DNA from: Microbispora rosea subsp. aerata | Lineage (GTDB): Bacteria; Actinomycetota; Actinomycetes; Streptosporangiales; Streptosporangiaceae | NCBI RefSeq assembly: GCF_014647835.1 | Contig: NZ_BMPY01000013.1 | Coordinates: 1 to 64,000, forward strand | Length of the DNA: 64,000 nucleotides | Reading direction: 5' to 3' | Shown: one piece after another, positions 40,589-51,043 of the stretch | Numbering within the stretch: the first letter of the stretch is position 1 | Layout: the number at the start of each line of letters is the position of its first letter | Notes under the pieces: generated by a model | What the model saw: the letters and a program-made list of their open reading frames with translations, nothing else | What the model was told of the DNA's origin: nothing | Database searches by the model: none | Position numbers and translations under genes: made by a program

Positions 40589-41176
40589 TCAGTAGTCCCT
40601 CCTGAGGACGCCGCAGGCGATCCGGCCGCCCGAGTCGCCGGCCTTGAGCGTCTCGGCGTCGGGCCCGGCCGCCCCGGAACGGCTGTAGCGGTCGGGGACG
40701 TTGGCCTGGTTGTCCGGTTTGGCATGGACGACGACCGAGCTGCCGTCGCCGCTCAGGAGGTCTTCCACCCTGAACCGGTCGGTCACGAAGGAGAGCCGGC
40801 CCACGCCGTCGCCGCGGACCAGGAGATCGGGCAGATCCCCGATGTGCCCGGGGTGCGAGCCCGAGCCCAGATGCGGGCCCGCGCTGTGGAAGGGGCTGCG
40901 GGTCGCCGGGTCGATCGAGTTCGGGTCGCACACGCCTTTCTCGTGGATGTGCACGCCGTGGAACCCGGGCGGCAGGCCGGTGGTCCTGATCTTCACCTCG
41001 GTGCCGCCGTTCTCGTCGCTCTCCACGCTGACCGTCCCGACGTTCTGGCCCTGGGCGTTCGTGAGGGTCGCGGTGGCGTCGACGTCGCGTGGCGCCGTGG
41101 GAGCCTGCGCCGAGGCGATCCCGGAGACGCCCGCGACCAACGCGGCGGCCAGGGCCGGGTATGCGTGCCGGAACAT
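40589..41176 (-). CDS. sodC: Secreted Cu/Zn superoxide dismutase
   Basis: A 195-residue protein with a signal peptide (MFRHAYPALAAALVAGVSGI, cleavage probably after ASA). The copper ligands HGVHIHEKG, the bridging and zinc ligands (FHSAGPH, SHPGHIGDLPD) and a last copper ligand VVVHAKPDN are all present, as are two cysteines for the structural disulfide (GVCD and IACGV). It converts superoxide to peroxide outside the membrane. It lies downstream of treS in the same direction but a strong terminator separates them. Confidence 0.95.
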   Translation of the reverse strand: MFRHAYPALAAALVAGVSGIASAQAPTAPRDVDATATLTNAQGQNVGTVSVESDENGGTEVKIRTTGLPPGFHGVHIHEKGVCDPNSIDPATRSPFHSAGPHLGSGSHPGHIGDLPDLLVRGDGVGRLSFVTDRFRVEDLLSGDGSSVVVHAKPDNQANVPDRYSRSGAAGPDAETLKAGDSGGRIACGVLRRDY

Positions 41177-41288
41177 GAGGTTCCCCCTCTCGCCGGTGCG
41201 AGCAGTGCGCCCGTCTACCGCTCACGGTAGGCAGGCCGGGCGGAAGGGGTGGCCCAAGACGGCGTCAAGTCTGCCGCCGGCACGCCGG

Positions 41289-41329
41289 CGCCCGCCCCCC
41301 GGGGCCGGTGACGACCCGGGGGCGGGGCG
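41289..41329 (-). terminator. Terminator after treS
   Basis: A very GC-rich stem of about 14 pairs (41289-41304 with 41315-41329, one bulge) lies 7 nt beyond the treS stop. It lacks a T tract. Confidence 0.7.
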
Positions 41330-41335
41330 GGCGGA

Positions 41336-43069
<1,734 letters not shown>

Positions 43070-43316
43070 CTGGTTCTCGCTTGAAGGAAAGAAGGGGCAC
43101 GTGGTCGGGCCACACCCGAGCTTTGAAGCTCACGCCGTGATGTTTGGCTCTAGTTGACCAAAACTACCACCACAACTGACCTGACCGAAAAGGCTGACAC
43201 CCGGCTGACATGCGGTTTTTACCTGTTTACAAATGATTACGAGGAGTGACCGCACAAGTGCGCGACAGAACTGTGCGGGGCGCCCGGCGGGTGGTCCCGG
43301 TGTCGCCGCGGCCGGA
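43070..43316. promoter_or_regulatory. treS upstream region
   Basis: This AT-richer gap must hold the treS promoter. On the minus strand TTGTGG, 17 nt, TAGAGC (about 43150-43178) is a weak candidate. A 6+6 palindrome GAGCTTTGAAGCTC lies near 43120-43135 in the leader, and a GTCAGCC direct repeat lies further upstream. No gene is seen. Confidence 0.35.
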
Positions 43317-43980
43317 TCAGCGGGCGGTGACGGGCATCTGCGCCCGCGCCGCCCGCCGTGCGGGGATCAGCGCCACGAGCAACGCGGCGCCGATCGCGAT
43401 CACGAGGGTGGCGGCGAGCATGCCCGGCGTCGGGGCGCGGCCGATGCCGGCGCCGACGCCGCTCCCCCGGCCTTCCAGGTCGATCAGGCCCCGCGCCAGG
43501 AACGCCCCCGCCGCGGCCCCCGCCACGACGCCCACCGCGGCGGGCAGCCCGGTCGCGGTGACCAGCGTGGCCATCACCTGGCGGGGAGTCAGGCCCATCG
43601 CCTTGAGCACGGCCAGGTCGAAGACGTGGTCGCGCAGCCCGAGCGCGCTGGCCGTCAGCAGGCTGGCCAGCCCGATCAGGGCCAGCACGGCGACCAGCGC
43701 GACGATGATCACGCGGATGACCGCCAGCCGGTCGGCCGGGTTCACGGCCTGGGTCACCTCCAGCCCCTGTCCCTGCAGGCGGGCGCGCACCTGCGCCGGG
43801 TCCGCGCCGGACCGCAGCACCAGGGCGTAGAACTGGGGCGGCACCGCGTCCTTGGCCGCCAGGCTGTCCACCCCGAGCGACAGCACCTCGCCGTCCTGCT
43901 GCCGCACACCGTGAGCGCGGCGGGCGTCCTGCGGGTGAAGGCGTCCCTCGCGCTGAGGACAAGCGCGGGCAGGAGGCGGA
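43317..43980 (-). pseudogene. FtsX-like permease remnant with internal deletion
   Basis: Compared with the intact permease at 53990-56287, this copy keeps a short middle piece (LPALVLSARDAFTRR, ending near LTVCG), then jumps in a different frame to QQDGEVLSLGVDSLAAKDAV and continues to the normal C-terminus (RRAARAQMPVTAR). About 175 residues are missing at the jump, and everything upstream of the middle piece is lost. The surviving part includes the last FtsX domain with three membrane helices. Its 5' end abuts a treS fragment on the other strand at about 43980. Confidence 0.85.
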
Positions 43981-44253
43981 GAGCACCCAATCTTCGGCAC
44001 CGGCGACTACACCGAGCTGCGGTCGGAGAACCCGAGCGTGCTCGCCTACCTGCGGGAGGAGGGTGACGAGCGGGTGTTGTGCGTCAACAACCTGTCGCGC
44101 TTCGGCCAGCCGGTCGAACTCGATTTGCGTCGCTTCAAGGGGATGACCCCGGTCGAGCGCCGCGGCAGGTTGCCGTTCCCGGTGATCGGTGACCTTCCCT
44201 ACCTGCTCACGCTCCCGGGGTACGGGTTCTACTGGCTGTCGCTGAAGCCATAA
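43981..44253 (+). pseudogene. 3' fragment of a second treS
   Basis: The frame from 43981 encodes [20 protein letters not shown] and runs to [17 protein letters not shown], matching the last ~90 residues of the intact TreS at 41336-43069 with clear divergence. The rest of the gene is absent; homology begins exactly where the ftsX remnant ends. It has no start signal and cannot fold alone. Its last 25 bp overlap the end of the convergent regulator gene. Confidence 0.88.
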
Positions 44254-44948
44254 GCCACCGGGACGGCGACCAGGCCGAGTCGTAGCGCCCGCGTCACGAG
44301 TATCTCGCGCTTCCACCCACGACCTGCCTTGAGGTCGGTCGCGGGACGCACATCCAGCTTGTCCAGGAGGTAGTCGATGTGGGCGTCGACCGCGCGGGAG
44401 GTCAGCCGGTATCCCGACGAGCGCAGCGCGGAGGCGATCTGGCTCGAGGTAGGCAGCGGGCTTTCCGGCCCATACCGCAGCCTCGACTCACACAAGGCCT
44501 GCAGAACCGCGTAGTACGCGGTGCCGTGATCAAGATTGACGACGGGGGTGTCACCTGATGCCGACTCCGGGGAACCCCCGTCGCCCCCATGGTCCGGACC
44601 CAGCACCACGAGCTGGGCCTCCAGGTCGTGGGCGGCCATCACCCGTGCCAGCTCGAACGGCACGGGAACCTCGACTTGCCCGGGGACCACGCCGAAATAC
44701 TCGTCGGGACGTTTGACGTTCTCGACGATGAGGCGTACGGACCCCTGGTTGCCTATCCGCCAGTGATCCTGATGAGTGGCCAGACTGCCTCTCACCTCCT
44801 TCTCGCGTGATCGCAGGGGAAGGAGCAGATCGACTCTACAGTGGCAGCAAGAGCAGGCACCGAATGTCCTACTTTCTCCCGGCTTTACCTGTACCGTCCC
44901 TGCCTGGCATGCGCTCCCGCCCTTCACCTGGACGGTGATCCCCCGCAT
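44229..44948 (-). CDS. Putative regulator, divergent FHA-like plus HTH-like domain
   Basis: A 239-residue protein from the ATG at 44948 with GAAGGG upstream. Residues ~15-110 recall an FHA fold (GESRTFGAC, RVDLLLP, HWRIGNQGSVRLIVEN), but the phosphothreonine-binding Arg-Ser-His set is missing. Residues ~140-225 look like a winged-helix or sigma-like DNA-binding region (PTSSQIASALRSSGYRLTSR, AVDAHIDYLLDKLDVR). It lies beside the divergent aldo/keto reductase gene and may control the island. Its last codons run into the treS remnant, so the C-terminus may have been changed by the rearrangement. Confidence 0.6.
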   Translation of the reverse strand: MRGITVQVKGGSACQAGTVQVKPGESRTFGACSCCHCRVDLLLPLRSREKEVRGSLATHQDHWRIGNQGSVRLIVENVKRPDEYFGVVPGQVEVPVPFELARVMAAHDLEAQLVVLGPDHGGDGGSPESASGDTPVVNLDHGTAYYAVLQALCESRLRYGPESPLPTSSQIASALRSSGYRLTSRAVDAHIDYLLDKLDVRPATDLKAGRGWKREILVTRALRLGLVAVPVAYGFSDSQ

Positions 44949-45125
44949 GGTCGAGCCCTTCTCGTAGCGTGTACTCACTGAATCGGCGACGATGGCAACT
45001 CCTGGGGAGTGCTGCGACCCTGATTCCGACTCCCTTACTAACACACAACAAAAGCACATAGTAGCATTGTGTAAATCTACCGGAAGAGCCATCGGCCACT
45101 CTCGATGTCCAAAGGAATGGATTCG
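44949..45125. promoter_or_regulatory. Divergent control region of regulator and aldo/keto reductase
   Basis: A conspicuously AT-rich stretch contains an inverted repeat ACACAA (45043-45048) and TTGTGT (45067-45072) with an 18-nt spacer. It could be a site for the adjacent regulator or a promoter element. I could not fix hexamers with confidence. Confidence 0.4.
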
Positions 45126-46106
45126 ATGAAGTACGTCAAGCTGGGCAACACCGGCCTTCAGGTTTCCCGAATCTGCCTCGGTTGCATGAGTTTCGGCGAT
45201 CCGGCGCGGGGCGCGGACATCTGGACGCTTCCCGAAGAGGAGAGTCGTGTCGTCATCCGGCAGGCGCTCGAGGCCGGGATCAATTTCTTCGACACGGCCA
45301 ACGTCTACTCCCTCGGCAGCAGCGAGGAGATCCTCGGCAGAGCATTGCGCGACTTCGCCCGGCGGGAGGACGTCGTCATCGCGACCAAGGTCTTCGGCGC
45401 CATGCGCGAAGGTCCCAACGCAGGAGGCCTGTCCCGCAAAACAATCCTGACCGAGATCGACGCGAGCCTGCGCCGGCTCGGCACCGACTACATCGACCTC
45501 TACCAGATACACCGGTGGGATCCCAACACTCCGATTTTGGAAACGCTCGAGACGCTGAACGATCTGGTAAGGGCGGGCAAAGTCCGCTATATTGGCGCTT
45601 CGTCCATGTACGCCTGGCAGTTTGCCAAGGCCCTGTTCACTGCCGACAAGCATGGACTGACACGCTTTGTCGTAATGCAGAACCACTACAACCTGCTGAA
45701 CCGCGAGGAGGAGCGAGAGATGCTCCCCCTCTGCGCCGACCAGGGCGTCGGCGTCCTCCCCTGGAGCCCGCTCGCCAGAGGCCGGCTCGCCCGCGACTGG
45801 GACGTCACGACCCCCCGCACGACCGACGACGCATACGGCGACAGCCTCTACGCGCGCACCGTCGAGGCCGACCGGATCGTCGCCGAGCAGGTCGCCAAAG
45901 TCGCGGCGGCACGCGGGGTCCCACGAGCCCAGGTCGCCCTCGCCTGGTTGCTGCGCAATCCGGTGGTGACCGCACCGGTCGTCGGGGTGACCAAGCCCAG
46001 TCACCTCGCCGACGCGATCGGCGCGCTCGACCTCTCCCTCACGCAAGAAGAGGTCGAGGCGCTCGAAAACGCTTACATCCCCCATCCGATCGCCGGGTTC
46101 GAATGA
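45126..46106 (+). CDS. Aldo/keto reductase
   Basis: A 326-residue NAD(P)H-dependent TIM-barrel oxidoreductase. The catalytic tetrad positions are visible: Asp and Tyr in FFDTANVYSLG, Lys in VVIATKVFG, His in YQIHRWDPNT; the cofactor region includes GVLPWSPLARGRL. The ATG at 45126 is preferred over two upstream ATGs because AAAGGA lies about 10 nt before it. It is the only intact plus-strand gene of the island and overlaps the convergent HAD gene by 34 bp. It may reduce or oxidise a sugar intermediate. Confidence 0.92.
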   Translation: MKYVKLGNTGLQVSRICLGCMSFGDPARGADIWTLPEEESRVVIRQALEAGINFFDTANVYSLGSSEEILGRALRDFARREDVVIATKVFGAMREGPNAGGLSRKTILTEIDASLRRLGTDYIDLYQIHRWDPNTPILETLETLNDLVRAGKVRYIGASSMYAWQFAKALFTADKHGLTRFVVMQNHYNLLNREEEREMLPLCADQGVGVLPWSPLARGRLARDWDVTTPRTTDDAYGDSLYARTVEADRIVAEQVAKVAAARGVPRAQVALAWLLRNPVVTAPVVGVTKPSHLADAIGALDLSLTQEEVEALENAYIPHPIAGFE

Positions 46107-46792
46107 GCCTCACCGAGGGCATGCGGCCGGCGCGGTGCTCCCGGTGCCAGGTCGCGGACGACCAGACGATCGAAATCGGGGACGTGCCAGTCAGCCTCCA
46201 GTCGTTCGCTGCTGAACGTCGTGAGCACGCCGATGACCCGCATGCCGGCCGCCCGTGCCGCCGCAACGCCTGCCGGCGCGTCCTCGACCGCCACGCACGC
46301 GGCAGGATCCACTCCCAGGCGTGCCGCCGCGGTCAAGTAGCCTTCGGGATCCGGCTTGCCTTGCCGTACGTCGTCGGCCGTCACCAGGACCGACGGCAGG
46401 GGGAGCCCGGCAAGGTTCAGCCGGATCTCCGCGAGGCGGCGCCACGCGGAGGTGACCACCCCCCATCGGATGGGGGCGAGCCCGCCCAGCAACCGGGCCG
46501 CCCCCCGGATCGCCGTAATGCCTTCCCTGCAGTCCTCCTCCGCACGTACAAGGAGGGAGATCTCCTCCTCTATGTCAAGGTACGGCGCCACGAGACGAAT
46601 GGTCTCGCGGTTGCGGCGCCCGTGCGATATCCGCCACAGGCTGTCGAAGTCCAGCCGATGCCTGGCACACCAGGCTCGCCAGGTCCGTTCGACACACTCT
46701 CGGGAGTCGACCAATGTGCCGTCCATATCGAACAGCAAGGCCTGACATCTGACCGGTCCGAAGGGGACGTTCGGCATGGTCAACTCAAGCAT
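46073..46792 (-). CDS. HAD-family phosphatase
   Basis: A 239-residue phosphatase of the sugar-phosphatase/beta-phosphoglucomutase-like subgroup. Motif I is LLFDMDGTLVDS (nucleophile and acid Asp), motif II VVTSAW, motif III the Lys of QGKPDPEGYL, and motif IV VEDAPAGVAAARAAGM; a helical cap lies between motifs I and II. It is the last gene of the minus-strand operon and would remove phosphate from a sugar phosphate. The 3' end overlaps the convergent aldo/keto reductase gene. Confidence 0.9.
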   Translation of the reverse strand: MLELTMPNVPFGPVRCQALLFDMDGTLVDSRECVERTWRAWCARHRLDFDSLWRISHGRRNRETIRLVAPYLDIEEEISLLVRAEEDCREGITAIRGAARLLGGLAPIRWGVVTSAWRRLAEIRLNLAGLPLPSVLVTADDVRQGKPDPEGYLTAAARLGVDPAACVAVEDAPAGVAAARAAGMRVIGVLTTFSSERLEADWHVPDFDRLVVRDLAPGAPRRPHALGEAHSNPAIGWGM

Positions 46793-46832
46793 CGCTCTCC
46801 GACTTTCCCGATCGTGGCGGTAGCGGGACCTC

Positions 46833-47678
46833 TCAGCGGCCAGTGTCCGACTTCGGCGGCTTACGCGTGCCTAGATAGGACTGTCCCTTGCCCCGGTTCT
46901 TGATCACTTCAGGGTAGGACTTGGTGGGGTCGGCGTACACGTTGCCGGCGCGGTCGACGCCCCTGGCCAGGTAAATCTGGTGCTTGTGCCCCAGCTCCTC
47001 GTGGTTGAAGCGGACGCTCGTGGGGATGTAGCGCATGGTGAAACCGCATCGCCGCAGCGGACTCAGGTTCGCCTCGCTGCCGTGGATCAACCCGCCGACG
47101 TGGACGCTGGCCTGGTTCGGCCGCAACTCCACCGGGACCGCCTTGCTCGTGTCCACCTGCCCGGGATCGAGCTCCTCGTCGAAGACACTTCTCGGGTCGG
47201 TCACGTCCCGATACCGTGACGCGTTCACCTGATGGCTTCCGGGGATCACGTGCATGCAGCCGTTCTCCCGGACGGACGGATCGATGGCGAGCCACACCGT
47301 AATCGCCTCGGTGGCGGGCTGAATGGTCTCTCGCCAGTAGTACGCGTCCTGATGCCAGGGCACGCTCTTTCCCTCCCGCGCGGGCTTACAGAAGAAGTGC
47401 GACGAGAAGACGGCGATATCGGGCCCGAGAATGGACTCGACGAGGTCGAGTACGTCCTCGTCCAGAAGCCACCGGAACAGCTCAGGGTCGGTGAAATGGG
47501 GAACGTCCATGTCCTCGGGACGCTCATCCGGGGGAAGGGCGCTTAACTTTCGCTCGAAATGCTCTTTGAGCGCCTCGAACCGTTCCGGGCGAAGTAACTG
47601 GTCGTACACCAGATAGCCGGTATCCCGGAAGGATTCCAGTTCTTTTTCGGACAGCACTACTCGCTTGGTTTTCGTCAT
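46833..47678 (-). CDS. Phytanoyl-CoA dioxygenase family oxygenase
   Basis: A 281-residue Fe(II)/2-oxoglutarate oxygenase. The iron triad is His109-x-Asp111 (VPWHQDAYYW) and His199 (GGLIHGSEANLS), with Arg209/210 eleven residues on as the 2-oxoglutarate binder. Enzymes of this family in natural-product clusters hydroxylate sugars, cyclitols and amino acids. It lies 40 bp before the HAD gene and 67 bp after the glycosyltransferase gene. The substrate is unknown. Confidence 0.9.
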   Translation of the reverse strand: MTKTKRVVLSEKELESFRDTGYLVYDQLLRPERFEALKEHFERKLSALPPDERPEDMDVPHFTDPELFRWLLDEDVLDLVESILGPDIAVFSSHFFCKPAREGKSVPWHQDAYYWRETIQPATEAITVWLAIDPSVRENGCMHVIPGSHQVNASRYRDVTDPRSVFDEELDPGQVDTSKAVPVELRPNQASVHVGGLIHGSEANLSPLRRCGFTMRYIPTSVRFNHEELGHKHQIYLARGVDRAGNVYADPTKSYPEVIKNRGKGQSYLGTRKPPKSDTGR

Positions 47679-47745
47679 TTCTGCCCCTTTTTCCCGTTCG
47701 TTTTCTCGCTTGCGGGGTACCGGGCGGACTCCGGCGTCCGCCCGG

Positions 47746-49140
47746 TTATCCCTCTACGGTGGCGTTAAGTAGGCGTGCCGTGGTGATCACTTCTCGGTCC
47801 GGAAGAAAATCCCGCAGCACCTTTTGACGTGCCCGCGCTCCCATGCCGTCGGTGTCCACGTCGCCTCGTCCCAGTGCGGCGAGCAGTGCGCCGAAAGCGT
47901 GGAGGTCCTGGGGGTCGTTCACCAGCAGGCCGTCATGGCCGTGTGTTATCTGCTCGCGGATCCCTCCGACGGCGGAGGCCACCACGACTCGCGACTTCCA
48001 CATGGCCTCTGTCACCGTGAGCCCGAACCCCTCGGCGAGGCTCTTCTGTACGACCACGTCCGATGCGCGCTGGATCGCGTTCACCAACACGGCGTTCTCC
48101 TCCAGGTCAGCCATCGACAGGCAGAGAAGGCCGACGCGGCGGCGCCGTGCGGGAGGCAGGGCCCGCCAGGCGGCATGGCACCTGTCGAACCACAATCCCT
48201 GTTCGATGTCGTCGGGAATACCGGTCGGGTCAGGCCCGACCAGCGCCAGGTAGCCGTGCTCCACCTGTGTCGCGAACGCGCCGAGGACCCCCTCCATGTC
48301 CTTCAGCCGGTCCCACCGAGATACCTGGGTGATCAGCGGTTCCCCGGGCGGCGGTGGTGCGTCGGCGATCAGCCGTGCCGGGTTACGCAAGGCGGGCGCG
48401 GTGACAGCGGTGCCGGGTGCCTCTTCGCGGAGCCCGCAATGCGCCAGGCAGGCGTGCACCGCGACCGGATCGAGGGGGACGTTCTTGGTGGAAAACGGTG
48501 AGATGAACGGCGGCAGTATCTCGATGTGCGCCTCCCGCAGGCGTCGCGGGACGAACCGGTCCACCGAGAACATCAGCCCCCTGGCCTCCGGCATGAAGGG
48601 AACCAGGAAATCCCATGCTTCCTCTGAGCACGGGTTCGGTTCGTCGACGCCTACATGGCAGCGCCAGTAAATCCTCGCCACCTCTTTGTGTAGAAGATCT
48701 ACCAGGCCCGCCGTTTGATGATCGTGCAGAAGAAGGACATCCCGCGGCTGGAGGATCTCCCGCATTTCCGCGGCGACGGCCGACAAAGCGTTTCGGTAGG
48801 CGTCCAGTTCCGCGGGGCCGAGCGGGCCGCCGTCGCCCGGATCGCCGTACAGGCGAGCCCCGAGCCGTTTGGTGATGGTGAAGAAGCGCGTATCGCCGCC
48901 GACGACCATCCACCGAGCCCGCACGCCGAGACTTCCGTACAGGGGAAGGAGGGTATGCAGCATCTCCGCCACGCCACCGCCGGCGGCCGTGGAGTTGATA
49001 TGCCACAAGGTGCCGCCGTCGAGGATCTCGTTGATGGCATCTGCCGCCTCGCGTAGTTTCTGGGTACGCTCTGGGCCTATCACCTCCTGGAACTGTGTCA
49101 GATGCCCAAAGATCGGGCTTGTTTGGGGGATCGCGAGCAT
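47746..49140 (-). CDS. TreT-like retaining glycosyltransferase
   Basis: A 464-residue GT4 (GT-B) enzyme similar to trehalose glycosyltransferring synthase (TreT), which joins NDP-glucose and free glucose into trehalose. Features include WHINSTAAGGGVAEMLHTLL near the N-terminus, HDHQTAGLVDLL and CHVGVDEPN in the acceptor half, and QKSLAEGFGLTVTEAMWKSR in the nucleotide half. The ATG at 49140 has AAGGAGGG upstream; a GTG three codons earlier lies too near it. Neighbouring sugar-modifying genes suggest that donor or acceptor is not plain glucose. Confidence 0.85.
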   Translation of the reverse strand: MLAIPQTSPIFGHLTQFQEVIGPERTQKLREAADAINEILDGGTLWHINSTAAGGGVAEMLHTLLPLYGSLGVRARWMVVGGDTRFFTITKRLGARLYGDPGDGGPLGPAELDAYRNALSAVAAEMREILQPRDVLLLHDHQTAGLVDLLHKEVARIYWRCHVGVDEPNPCSEEAWDFLVPFMPEARGLMFSVDRFVPRRLREAHIEILPPFISPFSTKNVPLDPVAVHACLAHCGLREEAPGTAVTAPALRNPARLIADAPPPPGEPLITQVSRWDRLKDMEGVLGAFATQVEHGYLALVGPDPTGIPDDIEQGLWFDRCHAAWRALPPARRRRVGLLCLSMADLEENAVLVNAIQRASDVVVQKSLAEGFGLTVTEAMWKSRVVVASAVGGIREQITHGHDGLLVNDPQDLHAFGALLAALGRGDVDTDGMGARARQKVLRDFLPDREVITTARLLNATVEG

Positions 49141-49173
49141 CGATCGCACCCTCCTTGAAAGAACCCTTGACGC

Positions 49174-50268
49174 TCAGTGCTGGAAAACCACGAATTGGCC
49201 GATCCACCAGGGGAAGAACATGGCCCCTACACTGGCCGCGCACAGGCACCAGGCGCTCACCTTGCCCGTCACCTCACCCCGCTGCGCGAGCCAGGTGAAG
49301 GCGGACGGGAAGATGGAGGACATCGCGAAACCGAAGGCGACGGTCTCCACCGCCAAGAGCAGGGATGAGACGGGACTCACCCACAACGCTCCCAGGATGA
49401 GCACACAGGCCGTCACGTTGACCAGGATGAGCCGCTGCGGCGGCCAACGCCGGGTGACCGGCAGCCAGAGCAGGCGCCCCACGGTGATCGCTATCCAGAA
49501 CAGCGAGGTGTAGTAGGCCGCCGTCGCCGCGGAATCGGTGATGCCCCGGGCCAGGGTGTAGGACGGGATCCAGCCGGAGAAGCTGATTTCGGCACCGACG
49601 TAGAGGAACAGCAGCGCGGCCACCGGGATGACCAGCGGATGTCGCCCAGGGGCAGCCTGAGCGTCGCCACCCCGGTCCGCCGCCGCCCTCGGGCTCGGCA
49701 GGCTCCATATGCGGCCCATGAGGAGGACCGCCGCCAGGCCCGCCGCCCAATAGGCCCAGCGCAGGTCATCCGTCCACGTGATGGACTGTGCGATCGCCAT
49801 GGGCATGAGCAGGGAGCCGACACCGAGGAAGAAGTCGGCGACGTTCATGTACGGCCCTACCTGCTCGCTCCGCACCCGGATCAGCAGCGTGTTGACCGTG
49901 ACGATCAGGAATGTCTTGGACATTCCCAATCCCCACCAGGCAGGGAGCAGCAGCTCCGGCCGCGTCAGCAGTGGAATCGCGACGACCAGCGCCGTGATGC
50001 CGGTCAGGCCTAGGACCGCCTGTACGTGCGGCGCGATCCTGTCCAGCAGGTGGCCGGCGAGGAGCGACCCGCACACGGACCCGAAAGCGTCGGTGACGAA
50101 CAAGGTGCTGAGTTCGGACGGCGGGACACCGGCAGCGGCCGAGAAACTCGCGATGGAAGGCCCGAGTGTCGCCGAGAGGATACCGACGAGACTGAAGCAC
50201 AGAAGGTATACGGAGGTCTGCCCCCATACGAGCCGGTTTCCACGCGTTATCGGCCTCGTTCTGAGCAC
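49174..50268 (-). CDS. MFS transporter
   Basis: A 364-residue permease with about ten to twelve hydrophobic helices, taking the GTG at 50268 (V-L-R-T-R-P-I-T) with AGGAG upstream; the longer frame would add 37 residues that are not membrane-like. It resembles the FucP-type sugar permeases in general layout, with a cytoplasmic loop near the middle (SLPSPRAAADRGGDAQAAPG). It could export the product of the island or import its substrate. It sits between the glycosyltransferase and isomerase genes. Confidence 0.85.
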   Translation of the reverse strand: MLRTRPITRGNRLVWGQTSVYLLCFSLVGILSATLGPSIASFSAAAGVPPSELSTLFVTDAFGSVCGSLLAGHLLDRIAPHVQAVLGLTGITALVVAIPLLTRPELLLPAWWGLGMSKTFLIVTVNTLLIRVRSEQVGPYMNVADFFLGVGSLLMPMAIAQSITWTDDLRWAYWAAGLAAVLLMGRIWSLPSPRAAADRGGDAQAAPGRHPLVIPVAALLFLYVGAEISFSGWIPSYTLARGITDSAATAAYYTSLFWIAITVGRLLWLPVTRRWPPQRLILVNVTACVLILGALWVSPVSSLLLAVETVAFGFAMSSIFPSAFTWLAQRGEVTGKVSAWCLCAASVGAMFFPWWIGQFVVFQH

Positions 50269-50398
50269 GTGCTCTCTCCTACCATCGCTTCCGGTCCGGG
50301 TCACCGCACCGCAAATCTCGCCGCCCGGTCTCTCCTGCGCACAGGCGGCAGCCGAGCAGCCCTGTTCGCCGCCCGTCAACCGCTTTCCGGCACGATTG

Positions 50399-51043
50399 TC
50401 AGACGCCGAATCGCTCCTTGTACACGCGTTCTTTCAGAAGGCCGACAAGAATGTGGTTCAGCGACAACATCGCATCTTCGAAATGAAAGTTGTTATCATT
50501 TTTTCCGGTTTGCCCCGGGAAGCGCGATGTGCCGGGCACGATAAGGCAGATTTCCGCCAGTTCTCTGCACCGTCCCCCGTCCCCCTTCGTCATCGCGAAC
50601 GTCCGGGCGCCTGCCTTCACCGCGACCTCCAGCGCGTTCACCACGTTGGCCGAGTTGCCGCTGCCGGAAAACGCCATAACCAGGTCGTCCTGGGTTACGA
50701 AAGGGCGAAGGGCGGCGGCGTACATGGCGTCAGCGCCGAGATCGTTAACCAGCCCCGTCAGCTCCGCTGCCGAGGAAGACAGGTTGACGAACCTGAGACG
50801 CTTCACGTCGGCGGGCAGTTGTTCGTCCTTGCCCTCGGTGACGAATGGATGGTGGGTGAAGTCGCAGTAGAAGTGGTCGAGCGTCCCCGCGTTGCCGCCG
50901 TTGGCCATCGCATAGACCGTACCGCCCTTGTCGTAGGTCTCGAACAGGAGCGTGGCGAGACGTTCCACCACGGCCACGGGAAAGGCATCCAGAATGCGCC
51001 GCTGCTCGTCGAGATAGAGACGGATCCTCTCGGCCACGCTCAC
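50399..51043 (-). CDS. SIS-domain sugar-phosphate isomerase, GmhA-like
   Basis: A 214-residue protein of the phosphoheptose isomerase type. It has AMANGGNAGTLDHFYCDF, matching the GmhA start of the SIS domain, and the phosphate loop MAFSGSGNSANVVNALEVA. GmhA converts sedoheptulose 7-phosphate to an aldoheptose 7-phosphate. A transketolase pair two genes upstream can make sedoheptulose 7-phosphate, which fits. It overlaps the cupin gene by 4 bp. Confidence 0.85.
   Translation of the reverse strand: MSVAERIRLYLDEQRRILDAFPVAVVERLATLLFETYDKGGTVYAMANGGNAGTLDHFYCDFTHHPFVTEGKDEQLPADVKRLRFVNLSSSAAELTGLVNDLGADAMYAAALRPFVTQDDLVMAFSGSGNSANVVNALEVAVKAGARTFAMTKGDGGRCRELAEICLIVPGTSRFPGQTGKNDNNFHFEDAMLSLNHILVGLLKERVYKERFGV

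Noticed and set aside
43237-44000. Functional truncated FtsX protein
   Set aside because: The frame changes at the internal deletion, and the first ~30 residues of the long open frame are not FtsX-like, so it is called a remnant.
44229-46085. Single 618-codon minus-strand gene
   Set aside because: The part above 44948 is antisense to the aldo/keto reductase gene; only the lower 239 codons have a plausible start and domain pattern.
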